DNA from: Rickettsiaceae bacterium
GTDB taxonomy: Bacteria; Pseudomonadota; Alphaproteobacteria; Rickettsiales; Rickettsiaceae
Direction: 5' to 3'
Length of the DNA stretch: 50,069 nt
NCBI GenBank assembly: GCA_029266475.1
Contig: JAQSWU010000015.1
Coordinates: forward strand, 1-50,069
Positions within the stretch are counted from its first letter, which is position 1; every line of letters starts with the position of its first letter. Below the pieces are notes generated by a model. It ran no database searches. It was not told where the DNA came from and saw only the letters and a list, made by a program, of their open reading frames with translations. A program made the translations under genes and the position numbers. Positions 17,871 to 27,084 of this stretch are shown here, one piece after another.

Positions 17871-20723
17871 TTATTCTCCTAAATTCAAAGATTTTTTTAT
17901 AATTTCGCTTTGTTCAGCTTGATGCACGCTTAAATAACCAACAGCAGTAGAAGCAGAAGCTTTACGACCTACATATTTTAGCGAGTTACCTTTGTAAGAT
18001 ATTTTAGCAAGTACATCTTGTAATAGTGGTCGTATGAACATCCATGCTCCCATATTTTCTGGTTCTTCTTGGGTCCAAATAACTTCTTTTGCTGATGAGT
18101 ATTTGGTTAGTACCTCAACTAATTCCTTTTCTGGGAATGGGTAATATTGCTCAATCCTAATTATAGCTATATTAAGTAAAGATTTCTCTTCCCTTTTCTC
18201 ATATAGCTCGTAATAAACCTTGCCACTACAAATGATTACCTTTTCAACTTTTGCGGGTTGAATATTGGAATTCACTTCATCTATAACTGGTTTAAACTGG
18301 GTGCCGGTTCCTAAATCTTCTAGTTTGGATACAGCAAGCTTATGACGAAGTAATGATTTAGGCGTCATTACAATTAATGGCTTCCTAAAGTTGCGAAGCA
18401 TCTGCCTACGTAATAAATGGAAAAACGAAGCAGGCAGCGTTGGGTTCACTACTTGAATATTATCTTCAGCGGCAAGCTGCAAGAATCTCTCCAGCCTAGC
18501 TGAGCTATGTTCTGGACCTTGCCCTTCATAGCCATGTGGTAGCAAGCAGACAATTCCGTTCATCCTTAGCCATTTAGTTTCAGTTGCAGAAATAAACTGA
18601 TCAAACATGATCTGCGCGCCATTAGCAAAGTCTCCGAATTGGGCTTCCCAAAGCACTAGGTTTTTTGGGTTCTCTGAAGCATAACCATATTCAAAACCGA
18701 GTACTGCATATTCTGATAAGTTACTATCAGCTACCTCGTAGCATGCTTGGCCTTCTTTTAGATTATTCAGAGGCAAATATTTATTGCCGTTTACTTGATC
18801 ATGTAGGACCGAATGTCTATGTGAGAATGTACCTCGGCCAGCGTCCTGCCCTGTTATCCTAACTTTGTAGCCTTCTACTAATAAAGAAGCAAATGCTAGT
18901 TGTTCGGCTGTTGCCCAGTCAATTTCAGCTCCAGTCTCTAAAGCTTGTCTGCGATCTTTGAGTAACTTTTCAATTTTAGAATTAACATTAAAGCCAGTAG
19001 GAATCTCGCAGAGCTTGATACCTAAAGTTTTGAGTGTCGCAACATCAAGCCCAGTAACAATGGTGTGCTCTCTTGAGTCTTTCGGCATTATCATCCCTTG
19101 CCATTGCCCTTTAAAGTGATCGGCCTCTGGTTTAAAACTTTTTGCTTCCTCGAACTGGCCGTCTAAATAAGCTTTAAACTTTGCCTTTCTCTCTTCAAAT
19201 TCATTAGGCTGAATAATTCCTTCAGCTAATAACTGAGTTGCATAAAGCTGTCCAGGAGTAGGTTTCGCCTTAATAATATTGTACATGATGCTTTGCGTAA
19301 ACATTGGCTCATCACCTTCGTTATGGCCATATTTCCTATAACATACAATGTCGACTACAGCATCTTTGCTAAACTCATTTCTAAAAGCTAATGCAAGCTT
19401 GGTAGCAAATATCACAGCTTCTGGATCGTCACCTGATACATGGAATATAGGTGCGCCTACAATTTTAGCGATATCTGTAGCATATCTGCCTGGGCGAGAA
19501 TCCTCTGGGTTTGCCGTGAAGCCCACCTGGTTATTGATTACAAAGTGTAAGGTTCCGCCTACTGTATAAGGTTTAAGGCTAGAAGTCATTAATGTTTCAG
19601 CAACAACTCCTTGGCCCGCAAAAGCGGCATCACCGTGCACTAAGATTGCAAGTGATCCTTTTCGTTCATGGTCACCTTTAGCATCTTGTTTTGCTCTGAC
19701 TTTCCCAGTTACAACTGGATTAACAGCTTCTAGATGAGATGGGTTTGGGGCAAGAGATAAATGGATTTGCTTACCATCTTTAGTAACATAATCTTTCGAA
19801 TAACCCATGTGATATTTTACGTCACCAGCAATACCAAGCTCTGCTGGGAAAGCGCTTGCGCCTTTGAATTCATACATTAATGCACTGTAAGGTTTACCCA
19901 TAACCTTTGTTAAAGTGTTTAACCTGCCTCGATGCGCCATCCCAATTACGATATTTTCTATACCCTGCCTGCCAGCAAATTCAACGGAAGCACTCATAGC
20001 AGCAATGTAGCTATCGCCGCCTTCAATTGAAAAGCGCTTTGCTCCAGGAAATTTAGTATGTAAATATTGTTCAAATCCTTCGGTTTCTACTAAGTCTTGT
20101 AAAATCTGCTTCTTCTCATCCTGAGAAAATAGTTGCGGGGAAGTGAATTGCTCAATCTCTTTATATAGCCATTGCTTTTGCTCAAAATCGTCTATGTGGT
20201 TGGTTTCAAGGCCGATTCTACTTGCATAGATTTTTGTGAGTTTATCAATCAAATCTTGTGTTTTATACTTCGTTTCGCCTGCAACTTCTAACTTTGAGCT
20301 AGCTTCTTGATTAAGTTCCTCGGCTGTTATACCGAAAAACTCTTTATTAAGACATAATTCTTCAGCAGTAGGTAACTTCTCAAGTCCTAAAGGATCGAGT
20401 TTTGCTAGGAAATGCCCCCTTTCTCTATAAGCAGCCACAAGTCTTGTTAATTTTATTGCAAGAGCATCTAAGTTGTTAGTCTGAACAGTCGTTCCTTTTG
20501 TCGCTTTAATCTCTTCCTTTTCAGGACCAAGAATTACGCTAGCTCTTTGATGTGGCCAAGAGGGTTTACCTGCTCTCTCATTAGTATAATTTGCAAAAAA
20601 ATGACGCCATTCCTCGCTTACCGATGAGTTATCTTGTAAGTATTTCTCATATAACTCTTCGATAAATACTGCATTTGCTCCAAATAAGAAGCTTGTCTCT
20701 TCAAAAAATTTATTTTTACCCAT
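17871..20723 (-). CDS. sucA: 2-oxoglutarate dehydrogenase E1 component
   Basis: Thiamine-diphosphate-dependent decarboxylase of the 2-oxoglutarate dehydrogenase complex. The 950-aa product has the full E1o layout: the N-terminal arm with SVSEEWRHFF for E2 binding, then GMAHRGRLNTLTKVMGK, the ThDP/Mg site GDAAFAGQGVVAETL, and the second-half transketolase-like domain with SSARLERFLQLAAEDN. I chose ATG at 20723, preceded by an AGAGAG Shine-Dalgarno, over a GTG start seven codons upstream. sucB follows immediately. Rickettsiales depend on this cycle to oxidise imported glutamate. A small AAGCTTTA/TAAAGCTT hairpin and a 145-bp repeat lie upstream. Confidence 0.96.
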   Translation of the reverse strand: MGKNKFFEETSFLFGANAVFIEELYEKYLQDNSSVSEEWRHFFANYTNERAGKPSWPHQRASVILGPEKEEIKATKGTTVQTNNLDALAIKLTRLVAAYRERGHFLAKLDPLGLEKLPTAEELCLNKEFFGITAEELNQEASSKLEVAGETKYKTQDLIDKLTKIYASRIGLETNHIDDFEQKQWLYKEIEQFTSPQLFSQDEKKQILQDLVETEGFEQYLHTKFPGAKRFSIEGGDSYIAAMSASVEFAGRQGIENIVIGMAHRGRLNTLTKVMGKPYSALMYEFKGASAFPAELGIAGDVKYHMGYSKDYVTKDGKQIHLSLAPNPSHLEAVNPVVTGKVRAKQDAKGDHERKGSLAILVHGDAAFAGQGVVAETLMTSSLKPYTVGGTLHFVINNQVGFTANPEDSRPGRYATDIAKIVGAPIFHVSGDDPEAVIFATKLALAFRNEFSKDAVVDIVCYRKYGHNEGDEPMFTQSIMYNIIKAKPTPGQLYATQLLAEGIIQPNEFEERKAKFKAYLDGQFEEAKSFKPEADHFKGQWQGMIMPKDSREHTIVTGLDVATLKTLGIKLCEIPTGFNVNSKIEKLLKDRRQALETGAEIDWATAEQLAFASLLVEGYKVRITGQDAGRGTFSHRHSVLHDQVNGNKYLPLNNLKEGQACYEVADSNLSEYAVLGFEYGYASENPKNLVLWEAQFGDFANGAQIMFDQFISATETKWLRMNGIVCLLPHGYEGQGPEHSSARLERFLQLAAEDNIQVVNPTLPASFFHLLRRQMLRNFRKPLIVMTPKSLLRHKLAVSKLEDLGTGTQFKPVIDEVNSNIQPAKVEKVIICSGKVYYELYEKREEKSLLNIAIIRIEQYYPFPEKELVEVLTKYSSAKEVIWTQEEPENMGAWMFIRPLLQDVLAKISYKGNSLKYVGRKASASTAVGYLSVHQAEQSEIIKKSLNLGE

Positions 20724-21204
20724 TATATCTCTCTTAGGTATCACTTTAGTCTTAAATACTCAGCATATTACATTTGAGTGGCGATATTTTCAAGCTTTAA
20801 ACTAATAAAGCTTTACTTTTCACCTTCTAAAAACCTAGATAATATTAAATATGCATTAGTTTTAGTCAAAGTTGTAATTATAAATGAATAATATTAATAA
20901 TGGCTTAAGAGGGGTTGTAGAATATAATGTTTCCAAAGGTTGTAATATTTTAGCAAGTTTAGCCTTCTTTGTGAGAACTCCACTTCTGCTGCGAGTTTGC
21001 ATATAGGTTCGGCACATAAATACTCATGTACCTATAAGCCTACTTGGGTTCTTTGTCCCGAGTCTTCTGCTAATTCTCTACCATAAGCGAGTTTCGAGAG
21101 AGTCTATTGTTACATGAAAAAATCTTATTAATTTATCTTAGTAACAAGCTTTTTTAGATCGTAGAGTTGAAACCATTCCCTCCATGATAGATAACAATTA
21201 AAGC
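20724..21204. other. Intergenic region between the ABC ATPase and sucA
   Basis: A gap of about 480 bases. Next to sucA (20724-20960) it is AT-rich with one perfect 8-bp hairpin (AAGCTTTA 20792-20799, TAAAGCTT 20806-20813) and must hold the sucAB promoter. The rest is occupied by copy 3 of the 145-bp palindromic element and about 100 plain bases before the ATPase stop. No gene was seen. Confidence 0.6.
20961..21105 (-). repeat. 145-bp palindromic element, copy 3
   Basis: It matches the reverse complement of 10614-10760 over its whole length, including the inner hairpin around the GGTACAT/ATGTACC motif, and has AGCCT...AGTCT ends. It lies between the 3' end of the ABC ATPase gene and the sucA promoter region, both on the minus strand. 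Confidence 0.8.
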
Positions 21205-22128
21205 TCAACTTTGCATAACTTTTTTAAATATATCCTGTAAGTCAGCTTGATGCGTGCTTAGATCTTTAATGTTAAGCCCTGATTTTTGAATTTTATATAA
21301 TACTTGACCAAGTGAGGTTCTATTAGATTGGAAGCGGACTTTTAGTTTATTTTTATCTATAATTTTGTAATCATATTCCTTTATATTTTCTGGTACGCTT
21401 TCTATTTCTTCATCAAACTCAATGTCCAATTCCCTTGAACCGAGGCTTGTTAATAAATTTTCCTTGGTGTCTTCTTTTATAATCCTGCCATGATTGATAA
21501 AAGCGATACGATCACAAAGCTTCTCTGCTTCTTCTAAATAATGGGTGGTTAAGATTATGGTTGTGCCTTTTTGATTAAGCTCCAAAACATAATCCCATAA
21601 CTGCTCTCTAAGCTCTATATCAACTCCTGCTGTTGGCTCATCAAGTATTAATACTTTAGGAGAATGGACCATGGCTTTTGCCACGAGAAAACGTCGCTTC
21701 ATTCCACCAGATAATTGTTTCGCAGTATTGTTCCTTTTATCATAGAGGCCAAGAGCTTTTATGATTTCTTCAGTGCGCCTTTGTTTTTTAGGTACTCCAT
21801 AATAACCTGCATAAAGCTCAAGTGCTTCGCTAATTGGGAAAAAAGTATCCATAACCAGCTCTTGCGGCACTACCCCTATCAAGGATTTTGCTGCTTGAGT
21901 ATTCTCATCTATGTCAACTCCCATTATGCTTGCTTTACCGGAAGTTTTATTAACTGTACCAGCAAGTATGTTGATTAAACTAGACTTTCCTGCGCCATTT
22001 GGCCCGAGCAGCGCGAAGAAACTACCTTCTGGTACTTCTAAGCTTACATTATCTAAAGCAAGTTTTTCCTTCGCTTTAGCTGTAGCTGCATATTTTTTAG
22101 TTAGATTCTCTAGCTTAACCGCGAGCAT
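21205..22128 (-). CDS. ABC transporter ATP-binding protein
   Basis: A 307-aa nucleotide-binding subunit of the DrrA/CcmA (ABC-2 export) type. In numbering from an upstream start four residues earlier, the Walker A is GPNGAGKS (46-53), the signature is LSGGMKRR, Walker B is VLILDEPTAGVD, and the switch histidine is TTHYLEEAEKLCDR. About 70 extra C-terminal residues, including FDEEIESVPENIKEYD, are typical of this export subgroup. The Met at 22128 is preferred: it begins one base after the glutaredoxin stop with AGGG as ribosome site. No permease gene adjoins it, so the membrane partner lies elsewhere and the substrate is unknown. Confidence 0.9.
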   Translation of the reverse strand: MLAVKLENLTKKYAATAKAKEKLALDNVSLEVPEGSFFALLGPNGAGKSSLINILAGTVNKTSGKASIMGVDIDENTQAAKSLIGVVPQELVMDTFFPISEALELYAGYYGVPKKQRRTEEIIKALGLYDKRNNTAKQLSGGMKRRFLVAKAMVHSPKVLILDEPTAGVDIELREQLWDYVLELNQKGTTIILTTHYLEEAEKLCDRIAFINHGRIIKEDTKENLLTSLGSRELDIEFDEEIESVPENIKEYDYKIIDKNKLKVRFQSNRTSLGQVLYKIQKSGLNIKDLSTHQADLQDIFKKVMQS

Positions 22129-22129
22129 A

Positions 22130-22465
22130 TTACCCTGCAATTTTAATATTTTTTTCTTTTAGTAATTCTTGTAATTCGCCCGAGGCAAACATCTCTCTAA
22201 CTATGTCGCATCCACCAATAAATTCACCTTTGATATATAGTTGTGGAATAGTTGGCCAATCACTATAAATTTTTATAGCTTCTCTAAGCTCATTATCTTC
22301 AAGCACATTTATATCCTTAAAATCTACACTAAGTTTTTGCAATATTTGCACAACAACAGAGGAAAAGCCGCATAGTGGTGCGTTTGCAGTGCCTTTCATA
22401 AAAAGCACTACATCATTAGTTTCTATATCTTGTTTAATTTTATCAAAAATAGGATGATTATTCAT
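22130..22465 (-). CDS. grxD: Monothiol glutaredoxin, Grx4 family
   Basis: Carries and transfers [2Fe-2S] clusters in iron-sulfur biogenesis. The 111-aa product has the active-site motif CGFS (32-35) in VVLFMKGTANAPLCGFSS, the FKDINVLEDNELREAIKIYSDWPTIPQLYI stretch and GGCDIVREM of the glutathione-binding face. The conserved length and WPTIPQLYI place it firmly in the Grx4/Grx5 class. Its transcript continues into the ABC ATPase one base later; nth is divergent on the other side, with a 62-base promoter gap. Confidence 0.96.
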   Translation of the reverse strand: MNNHPIFDKIKQDIETNDVVLFMKGTANAPLCGFSSVVVQILQKLSVDFKDINVLEDNELREAIKIYSDWPTIPQLYIKGEFIGGCDIVREMFASGELQELLKEKNIKIAG

Positions 22466-22527
22466 AAGTTTATCCTTATAATCTTAAATACTTGTTTAAA
22501 TGATACTATTATATAGCAATATATTAT

Positions 22528-23172
22528 ATGAAACCAGTAGAAATTAACGCTATCTTTCAAGAGTTTTATAATAGAGATCCTGACCCAAAAACCGAACTTC
22601 AGTATACAAATAATTACACTTTACTGGTTGCTGTAGCGCTATCTGCGCAAGCAACAGATATATCTGTAAATAAAGCTACTAAAGACTTATTCCAGAAATA
22701 TGACACGCCAGAGAAAATGCTAGTTCTTGGTGAGGAAGGTTTGGCGCAATATATAAAATCTATAGGGCTTTATCGCACTAAGGCTCGCAATATTATTGCA
22801 CTTAGTAGAATATTAATTGAACATTACAACTCTACAGTACCTGATTCTCTAGACAAATTGGTGAAACTGCCTGGAGTTGGCCGCAAAACTGCTAATGTAG
22901 TTTTGAATTGTGCTTTTAAAAAAGACTGTATGCCAGTAGATACGCATGTGTTTAGAGTCGCGAAAAGGCTTGGGTTATCCAAAGGTAGAACCCCCGAAGC
23001 AGTAGAGCAGGATCTTCTTGCAATAATTCCTAAAAAATGGTTATATGGTGCCCATCATTGGTTAATTTTGCATGGACGTTATACATGTATTGCGAGAAAA
23101 CCAAAATGCGAAGAATGCATTATATCGAAATATTGTCAATATTATAAAGAAAATAAGATAGGTTATGTATAA
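22528..23172 (+). CDS. nth: Endonuclease III
   Basis: Bifunctional DNA glycosylase/AP lyase for oxidised pyrimidines (base excision repair). The 214-aa product has the helix-hairpin-helix [13 protein letters not shown] with the catalytic lysine, the catalytic aspartate in [14 protein letters not shown], and a C-terminal [4Fe-4S] ligand set C-x6-C-x2-C-x5-C ([17 protein letters not shown]). Length and order match the E. coli enzyme. It begins a plus-strand operon; its last eight bases overlap the following esterase gene. Confidence 0.96.
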   Translation: MKPVEINAIFQEFYNRDPDPKTELQYTNNYTLLVAVALSAQATDISVNKATKDLFQKYDTPEKMLVLGEEGLAQYIKSIGLYRTKARNIIALSRILIEHYNSTVPDSLDKLVKLPGVGRKTANVVLNCAFKKDCMPVDTHVFRVAKRLGLSKGRTPEAVEQDLLAIIPKKWLYGAHHWLILHGRYTCIARKPKCEECIISKYCQYYKENKIGYV

Positions 23173-23824
23173 AGGTAGCTTTTTAAACGGTCCTGAATTA
23201 TCGGCTCTTAGTGGTCATACGAAACAACTAATAATATTTATGCATGGTCTTGGTTCAGATGGAACTGACCTTATTGAACTTGCGCCGATTATGCAGGGGG
23301 TGCTACCGGATGCGCATTTTATTTCACCTAATGCTACGGAGCCATACGATATGGCGCCATTTGGCTATCAGTGGTTTAGCGTTCAAGATCGCAGCCCTGA
23401 GATTCTGTATGCTGAGCTTGAACGAGTAAGACCGCGAGTTACAGATTTTATACTAAGTAAATTAGAACATTTTAATTTATTACCACAAAACTTAGCATTA
23501 GTAGGATTTTCGCAAGGTACTATGACGGCGCTACATATGGCGCTGAGGCTTAAGGAGCAAATAGGCTGTATTATTGGCTTTTCAGGAGCATTAATAGCTC
23601 CGCACATGCTAGGCCAAGACCTTAAATCAAAACCTCCAATATGTTTAATACATGGAGTTGATGATGAAGTAGTAGATGTAAGCATGATATACCATGCTGA
23701 AGAAGCTTTGAAAGAGCAGGCGGTGCATGTAGAAACACTTACCGTACCAAATTTAAATCATTCAATCGATAGTACAGGCCTTACTAAAGCAATTAATTTC
23801 TTAAAAAACCATTTAAAGAGCTAG
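23165..23824 (+). CDS. Carboxylesterase/phospholipase-like alpha/beta hydrolase
   Basis: A 219-aa cytosolic serine hydrolase of the carboxylesterase/acyl-protein thioesterase family (EstB, YpfH type). It has the oxyanion segment [17 protein letters not shown] (25-41), nucleophile S116 in LVGFSQGT, an acid in HGVDDEVVD and the histidine in NLNHSID. No signal peptide. The natural substrate is unknown; lipid or acyl-thioester hydrolysis is usual for the family. It overlaps nth by eight bases and is followed six bases later by glyA, so it is part of the operon. Confidence 0.9.
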   Translation: MYKGSFLNGPELSALSGHTKQLIIFMHGLGSDGTDLIELAPIMQGVLPDAHFISPNATEPYDMAPFGYQWFSVQDRSPEILYAELERVRPRVTDFILSKLEHFNLLPQNLALVGFSQGTMTALHMALRLKEQIGCIIGFSGALIAPHMLGQDLKSKPPICLIHGVDDEVVDVSMIYHAEEALKEQAVHVETLTVPNLNHSIDSTGLTKAINFLKNHLKS

Positions 23825-23830
23825 AGAGAT

Positions 23831-25117
23831 ATGTTAGATATGAAAATAGATAAAAGATTAGAAAGCCTAGCAAAAGTAGACGCAGAAATATTAAGGGCAA
23901 TTAAGCATGAAGAGTTAAGGCAAGCAGAGAATATTGAGCTCATTGCTTCAGAGAATTTTACTAGCCAAGCTGTCATGGCAGCGCAGGGTTCTGTAATGAC
24001 TAATAAGTATGCAGAAGGTTATCCTAGCAAGAGATATTATTCTGGCTGTGAATACGTCGATATTGCAGAAAAGCTAGCTATAGAAAGAGCTAAAGTGTTA
24101 TTTGGCTGTTCTTACGCTAACGTACAACCTCACTCAGGTTCGCAGGCAAATCAAGCAGTTTACCTAGCTTTGCTCCAGCCCGGTGATACTATTTTAGGCA
24201 TGTCACTTGATGCAGGCGGCCACCTGACCCATGGAGCTGCCCCTAACCTTTCAGGTAAATGGTTTAATATTGTCCATTACGGTGTAAGACAACAGGACTA
24301 TTTAATAAACTACGAGCAAGTTGAAGAACTTGCATTAAAACATAAACCAAAATTGATTATAGCTGGATTCTCAGCCTACTCTAGAGAGATTGACTTTAAA
24401 AAATTTCGTGAAATTGCTGATAAAGTTGGAGCCTACCTTATGGCTGATATTGCTCATATTGCTGGAATCGTAGCTACTAAACGCCATCCAAGTCCATTTC
24501 CCTATGCGCATATTGTAACATCGACTACCCATAAAACTTTAAGAGGTCCTAGAGGTGGTTTAATTCTGGCTGATGATGAAGATTTAGGAAAAAAACTAAA
24601 TTCAGCTTTATTCCCAGGTCTACAAGGCGGTCCATTGATGCATATTATTGCTGCAAAAGCCGTGGCCTTTAAAGAGGCTTTACAGCCTGATTTTACAATA
24701 TATATTGATCAAGTGTTAAAAAATGCTAAAGCCCTTAGTGAACAATTGATATTACGGGGGTATAATGTATTAACGAATGGTACTGACAATCATATAGTCT
24801 TAATAGATTTGAGGAAAAATGGCTTAACCGGCCGAGAAGCGACTGATTCGCTTGACAGGGCAGGTATAACATGTAATAAAAATAATATACCCTTTGATAC
24901 TACGTCGCCTTTTATCACCTCTGGATTAAGGCTTGGGACACCAGCTTGTACAACGAGAGGATTCAAGGAGGGAGAATTTAGGAGAGTAGCAGACTTAATA
25001 GCTGATTTGCTAGATACTTTACAGAAAGACGGAGAGAATCAAGGATATTATGAGAGTTTAACAAGGGAAAAGGTTAAAGCTTTATGCGCAGACTTCCCAA
25101 TATACAGAAATAATTAA
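23831..25117 (+). CDS. glyA: Serine hydroxymethyltransferase
   Basis: PLP enzyme converting serine and tetrahydrofolate to glycine and methylene-THF, the main one-carbon source. The 428-aa product carries the PLP lysine K235 in [15 protein letters not shown], the N-terminal [26 protein letters not shown] and the C-terminal [14 protein letters not shown]. An AGAGAG ribosome site precedes the ATG; Met4 is a possible alternative. The neighbouring nrdR three bases downstream is the conserved alphaproteobacterial arrangement. Confidence 0.97.
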   Translation: MLDMKIDKRLESLAKVDAEILRAIKHEELRQAENIELIASENFTSQAVMAAQGSVMTNKYAEGYPSKRYYSGCEYVDIAEKLAIERAKVLFGCSYANVQPHSGSQANQAVYLALLQPGDTILGMSLDAGGHLTHGAAPNLSGKWFNIVHYGVRQQDYLINYEQVEELALKHKPKLIIAGFSAYSREIDFKKFREIADKVGAYLMADIAHIAGIVATKRHPSPFPYAHIVTSTTHKTLRGPRGGLILADDEDLGKKLNSALFPGLQGGPLMHIIAAKAVAFKEALQPDFTIYIDQVLKNAKALSEQLILRGYNVLTNGTDNHIVLIDLRKNGLTGREATDSLDRAGITCNKNNIPFDTTSPFITSGLRLGTPACTTRGFKEGEFRRVADLIADLLDTLQKDGENQGYYESLTREKVKALCADFPIYRNN

Positions 25118-25120
25118 AGT

Positions 25121-25576
25121 ATGCTTTGCCCTCTTTGTCAGTTTGAAGATACTCAAGTAAAGGACTCTCGTAATAGTTCGGATTATAAAACTGTTAGGAG
25201 AAGAAGGTTTTGCCCTAAATGTAAGTTCAGGTTTACAACAATAGAACGTGTGCAATTAAGGGAAATATTTGTAATTAAAAGATCAGGTTTAAAAAAACCA
25301 TTTGATCGAGAGAAGATAGTGAAATCAATAGCTGCAGCCGTGAGGAAACGCAATATATCTCAAGATCAAGTAAACGAGATTGCAGATAACATTATTAGAG
25401 AACTAGAAAATTTAGGGACTAAAGAAATTCCTACCCGAAGAATTGGTGAAACTATTTTAAAATGGTTAGCGCAGTGTGACGAAGTGGCTTATATCAGGTT
25501 TGCCTCGGTCTACAAAGATTTTACTTCGGCTAAGGATTTCGCAAATTTTATTAGCAAACTTAAAAACGAAGTATAA
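25121..25576 (+). CDS. nrdR: Transcriptional repressor NrdR
   Basis: Represses ribonucleotide reductase genes in response to dATP/ATP. The 151-aa product has an N-terminal zinc ribbon with C3, C6, C31 and C34 (MLCPLCQFED...RFCPKCKFRF) and an ATP-cone domain (about 48-138) starting VIKRSGLKKPFDREKIVKSI. It is translated from a start three bases after glyA and two bases before the symporter gene. The nrd genes it would control are not in this window. Confidence 0.96.
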   Translation: MLCPLCQFEDTQVKDSRNSSDYKTVRRRRFCPKCKFRFTTIERVQLREIFVIKRSGLKKPFDREKIVKSIAAAVRKRNISQDQVNEIADNIIRELENLGTKEIPTRRIGETILKWLAQCDEVAYIRFASVYKDFTSAKDFANFISKLKNEV

Positions 25577-25578
25577 GT

Positions 25579-26964
25579 ATGTTAGATATTGCTGTTATTC
25601 TAGGCTTTTTAATATTATGCACTATAGTAGGCATTAGTCGTAACCAGATCAGTAGCTTTCAAGATTTTGCCGATATTCCAACTAAAATGAAAACTAGCTT
25701 TTTCCTTTTTGCGACTATATTCGCAACGGCTGTAGGAAGTGGCTCTACCTTAGGGCTTAGTCAAAAATTATATGATGGGAGATACGAATATTTAGTTGCT
25801 TATGTTTTATCTTTGACTTGGCTGTTTTTAATAGCAAAATATTTTGTTCCACGGATAATAAAGTTCAGCGGTTATACTATTGGCGATATCTTCTATACTG
25901 GTTATGGGAAGATCGGTCAGAAAATGGTAGGTATCTTTAGTGTAGTATTTTCATTAGGACATTTTAGCGCCCAAGTTACAGGATGTGGCTTATTATTTGA
26001 AAGCTTCCTTTCTTTGAACCCAATACTTGGAATTTTAATAAGCTACTTCATAATAATATTTTATTCGACTATAGGCGGTATAAGAGCGGTAATTAAAACC
26101 GATGCTCTGCAGCTTATAATGATGTTTACCGGCTTGATATTACTGTTTTTTATTATTTTTTCATTTCCAAATAATGAGGTAATATCAAATTTATCGTCAG
26201 TAAAGGTAAGTATTGATAGTAGCAAGTTTGTTGTAAATTCAACCACTCTTACTATAACTTTCATGGTTATGACCTTTTACCCACATTTTGTGCAGCGATT
26301 GTTACTAACTAGAGATGCAAAAGTTCTATCAAAATCTTTAATAAGTTCGATCTACGCCTATTTGTTATTTATCTTTATTATTGCCTTTGTATCTATAAAA
26401 AGTCAGTCCTTATTTAATGGGATTGAAAGTGGTCAAACTCTTTTTAATGTTATTTGTGATATACTTCCGCAAGGCGCTCGAGGTTTAGTAGTTGCAAATT
26501 TAATCGCAGCACTCATGTCTACAGCTGACTCTGACCTCAATACTGCTGTAATATGCTTATGTAGGGATTTATTACAAGATCAGCAATATTCTGATAAAAA
26601 AATGCTTTTTATAGCGAGGACTTTTACTTGTGTGTTAGGAGTGGTTTTCGTTTATTTTGCTATAAAGTTTCAAAATTTACTTGATTTACTAATATTCCTA
26701 TCGAACTTTTGGTCTCCAGTAATACTTGTTCCGTTTATTGGCTTGCTTTATAACAAAGCGATTTCGCCGCAGCACTTACTTATCTCTACAATAATTAGTG
26801 TACTAAGCTCCTATTTATGGGATAGCTTTTATAACGGCGGATACAAGGTGCCAGGGGTATTAATTGGGTGCTTTGTTAGTTTAATAACATTTTTGATATT
26901 TTATAAATTTTATCCAAAAGCTAAAGAGGAGCTACATTTAAATTACTCGCATCAAGATCATTAA
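25579..26964 (+). CDS. Sodium:solute symporter family protein
   Basis: A 461-aa integral membrane protein with about 13 hydrophobic helices, matching the SSS/PutP superfamily. Helix 1-2 carries FATIFATAVGSGSTLGLSQKLYDGRYEYL, the middle has YSTIGGIRAVIKTDALQLIMMFTGL, the region most conserved in sodium/solute symporters, and LIAALMSTADSDLNTAVICLCRDL follows, with the Na+-site serine/threonines. The substrate (proline, pantothenate or other) cannot be fixed. It is the last gene of the nth operon; a terminator-like hairpin follows about 65 bases later. Confidence 0.9.
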   Translation: MLDIAVILGFLILCTIVGISRNQISSFQDFADIPTKMKTSFFLFATIFATAVGSGSTLGLSQKLYDGRYEYLVAYVLSLTWLFLIAKYFVPRIIKFSGYTIGDIFYTGYGKIGQKMVGIFSVVFSLGHFSAQVTGCGLLFESFLSLNPILGILISYFIIIFYSTIGGIRAVIKTDALQLIMMFTGLILLFFIIFSFPNNEVISNLSSVKVSIDSSKFVVNSTTLTITFMVMTFYPHFVQRLLLTRDAKVLSKSLISSIYAYLLFIFIIAFVSIKSQSLFNGIESGQTLFNVICDILPQGARGLVVANLIAALMSTADSDLNTAVICLCRDLLQDQQYSDKKMLFIARTFTCVLGVVFVYFAIKFQNLLDLLIFLSNFWSPVILVPFIGLLYNKAISPQHLLISTIISVLSSYLWDSFYNGGYKVPGVLIGCFVSLITFLIFYKFYPKAKEELHLNYSHQDH

Positions 26965-27029
26965 TTATGTTAAAAATACACACCTGTTGTATAAAACACC
27001 GATAATACCGCCTTTTGTAGGGGGTGCTA

Positions 27030-27067
27030 ACCAGGAATTAACTATTTCCTGGTAGATTTCCCTTTTT
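27030..27067 (+). terminator. Probable intrinsic terminator after the symporter
   Basis: ACCAGGAA and TTCCTGGT form a perfect 8-bp stem around an 8-base loop, followed by AGATTTCCCTTTTT. It lies between the symporter stop and the ankyrin gene start and would close the nth-glyA-nrdR-symporter operon. The T-run starts about nine bases after the stem, so it is not a textbook terminator. Confidence 0.6.
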
Positions 27068-27084
27068 ACAAATCTTTATTTATT

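Noticed and set aside
20724-20744. Upstream GTG start for sucA
   Set aside because: The ATG at 20723 has an AGAGAG ribosome site at good spacing and begins the conserved E1 arm.
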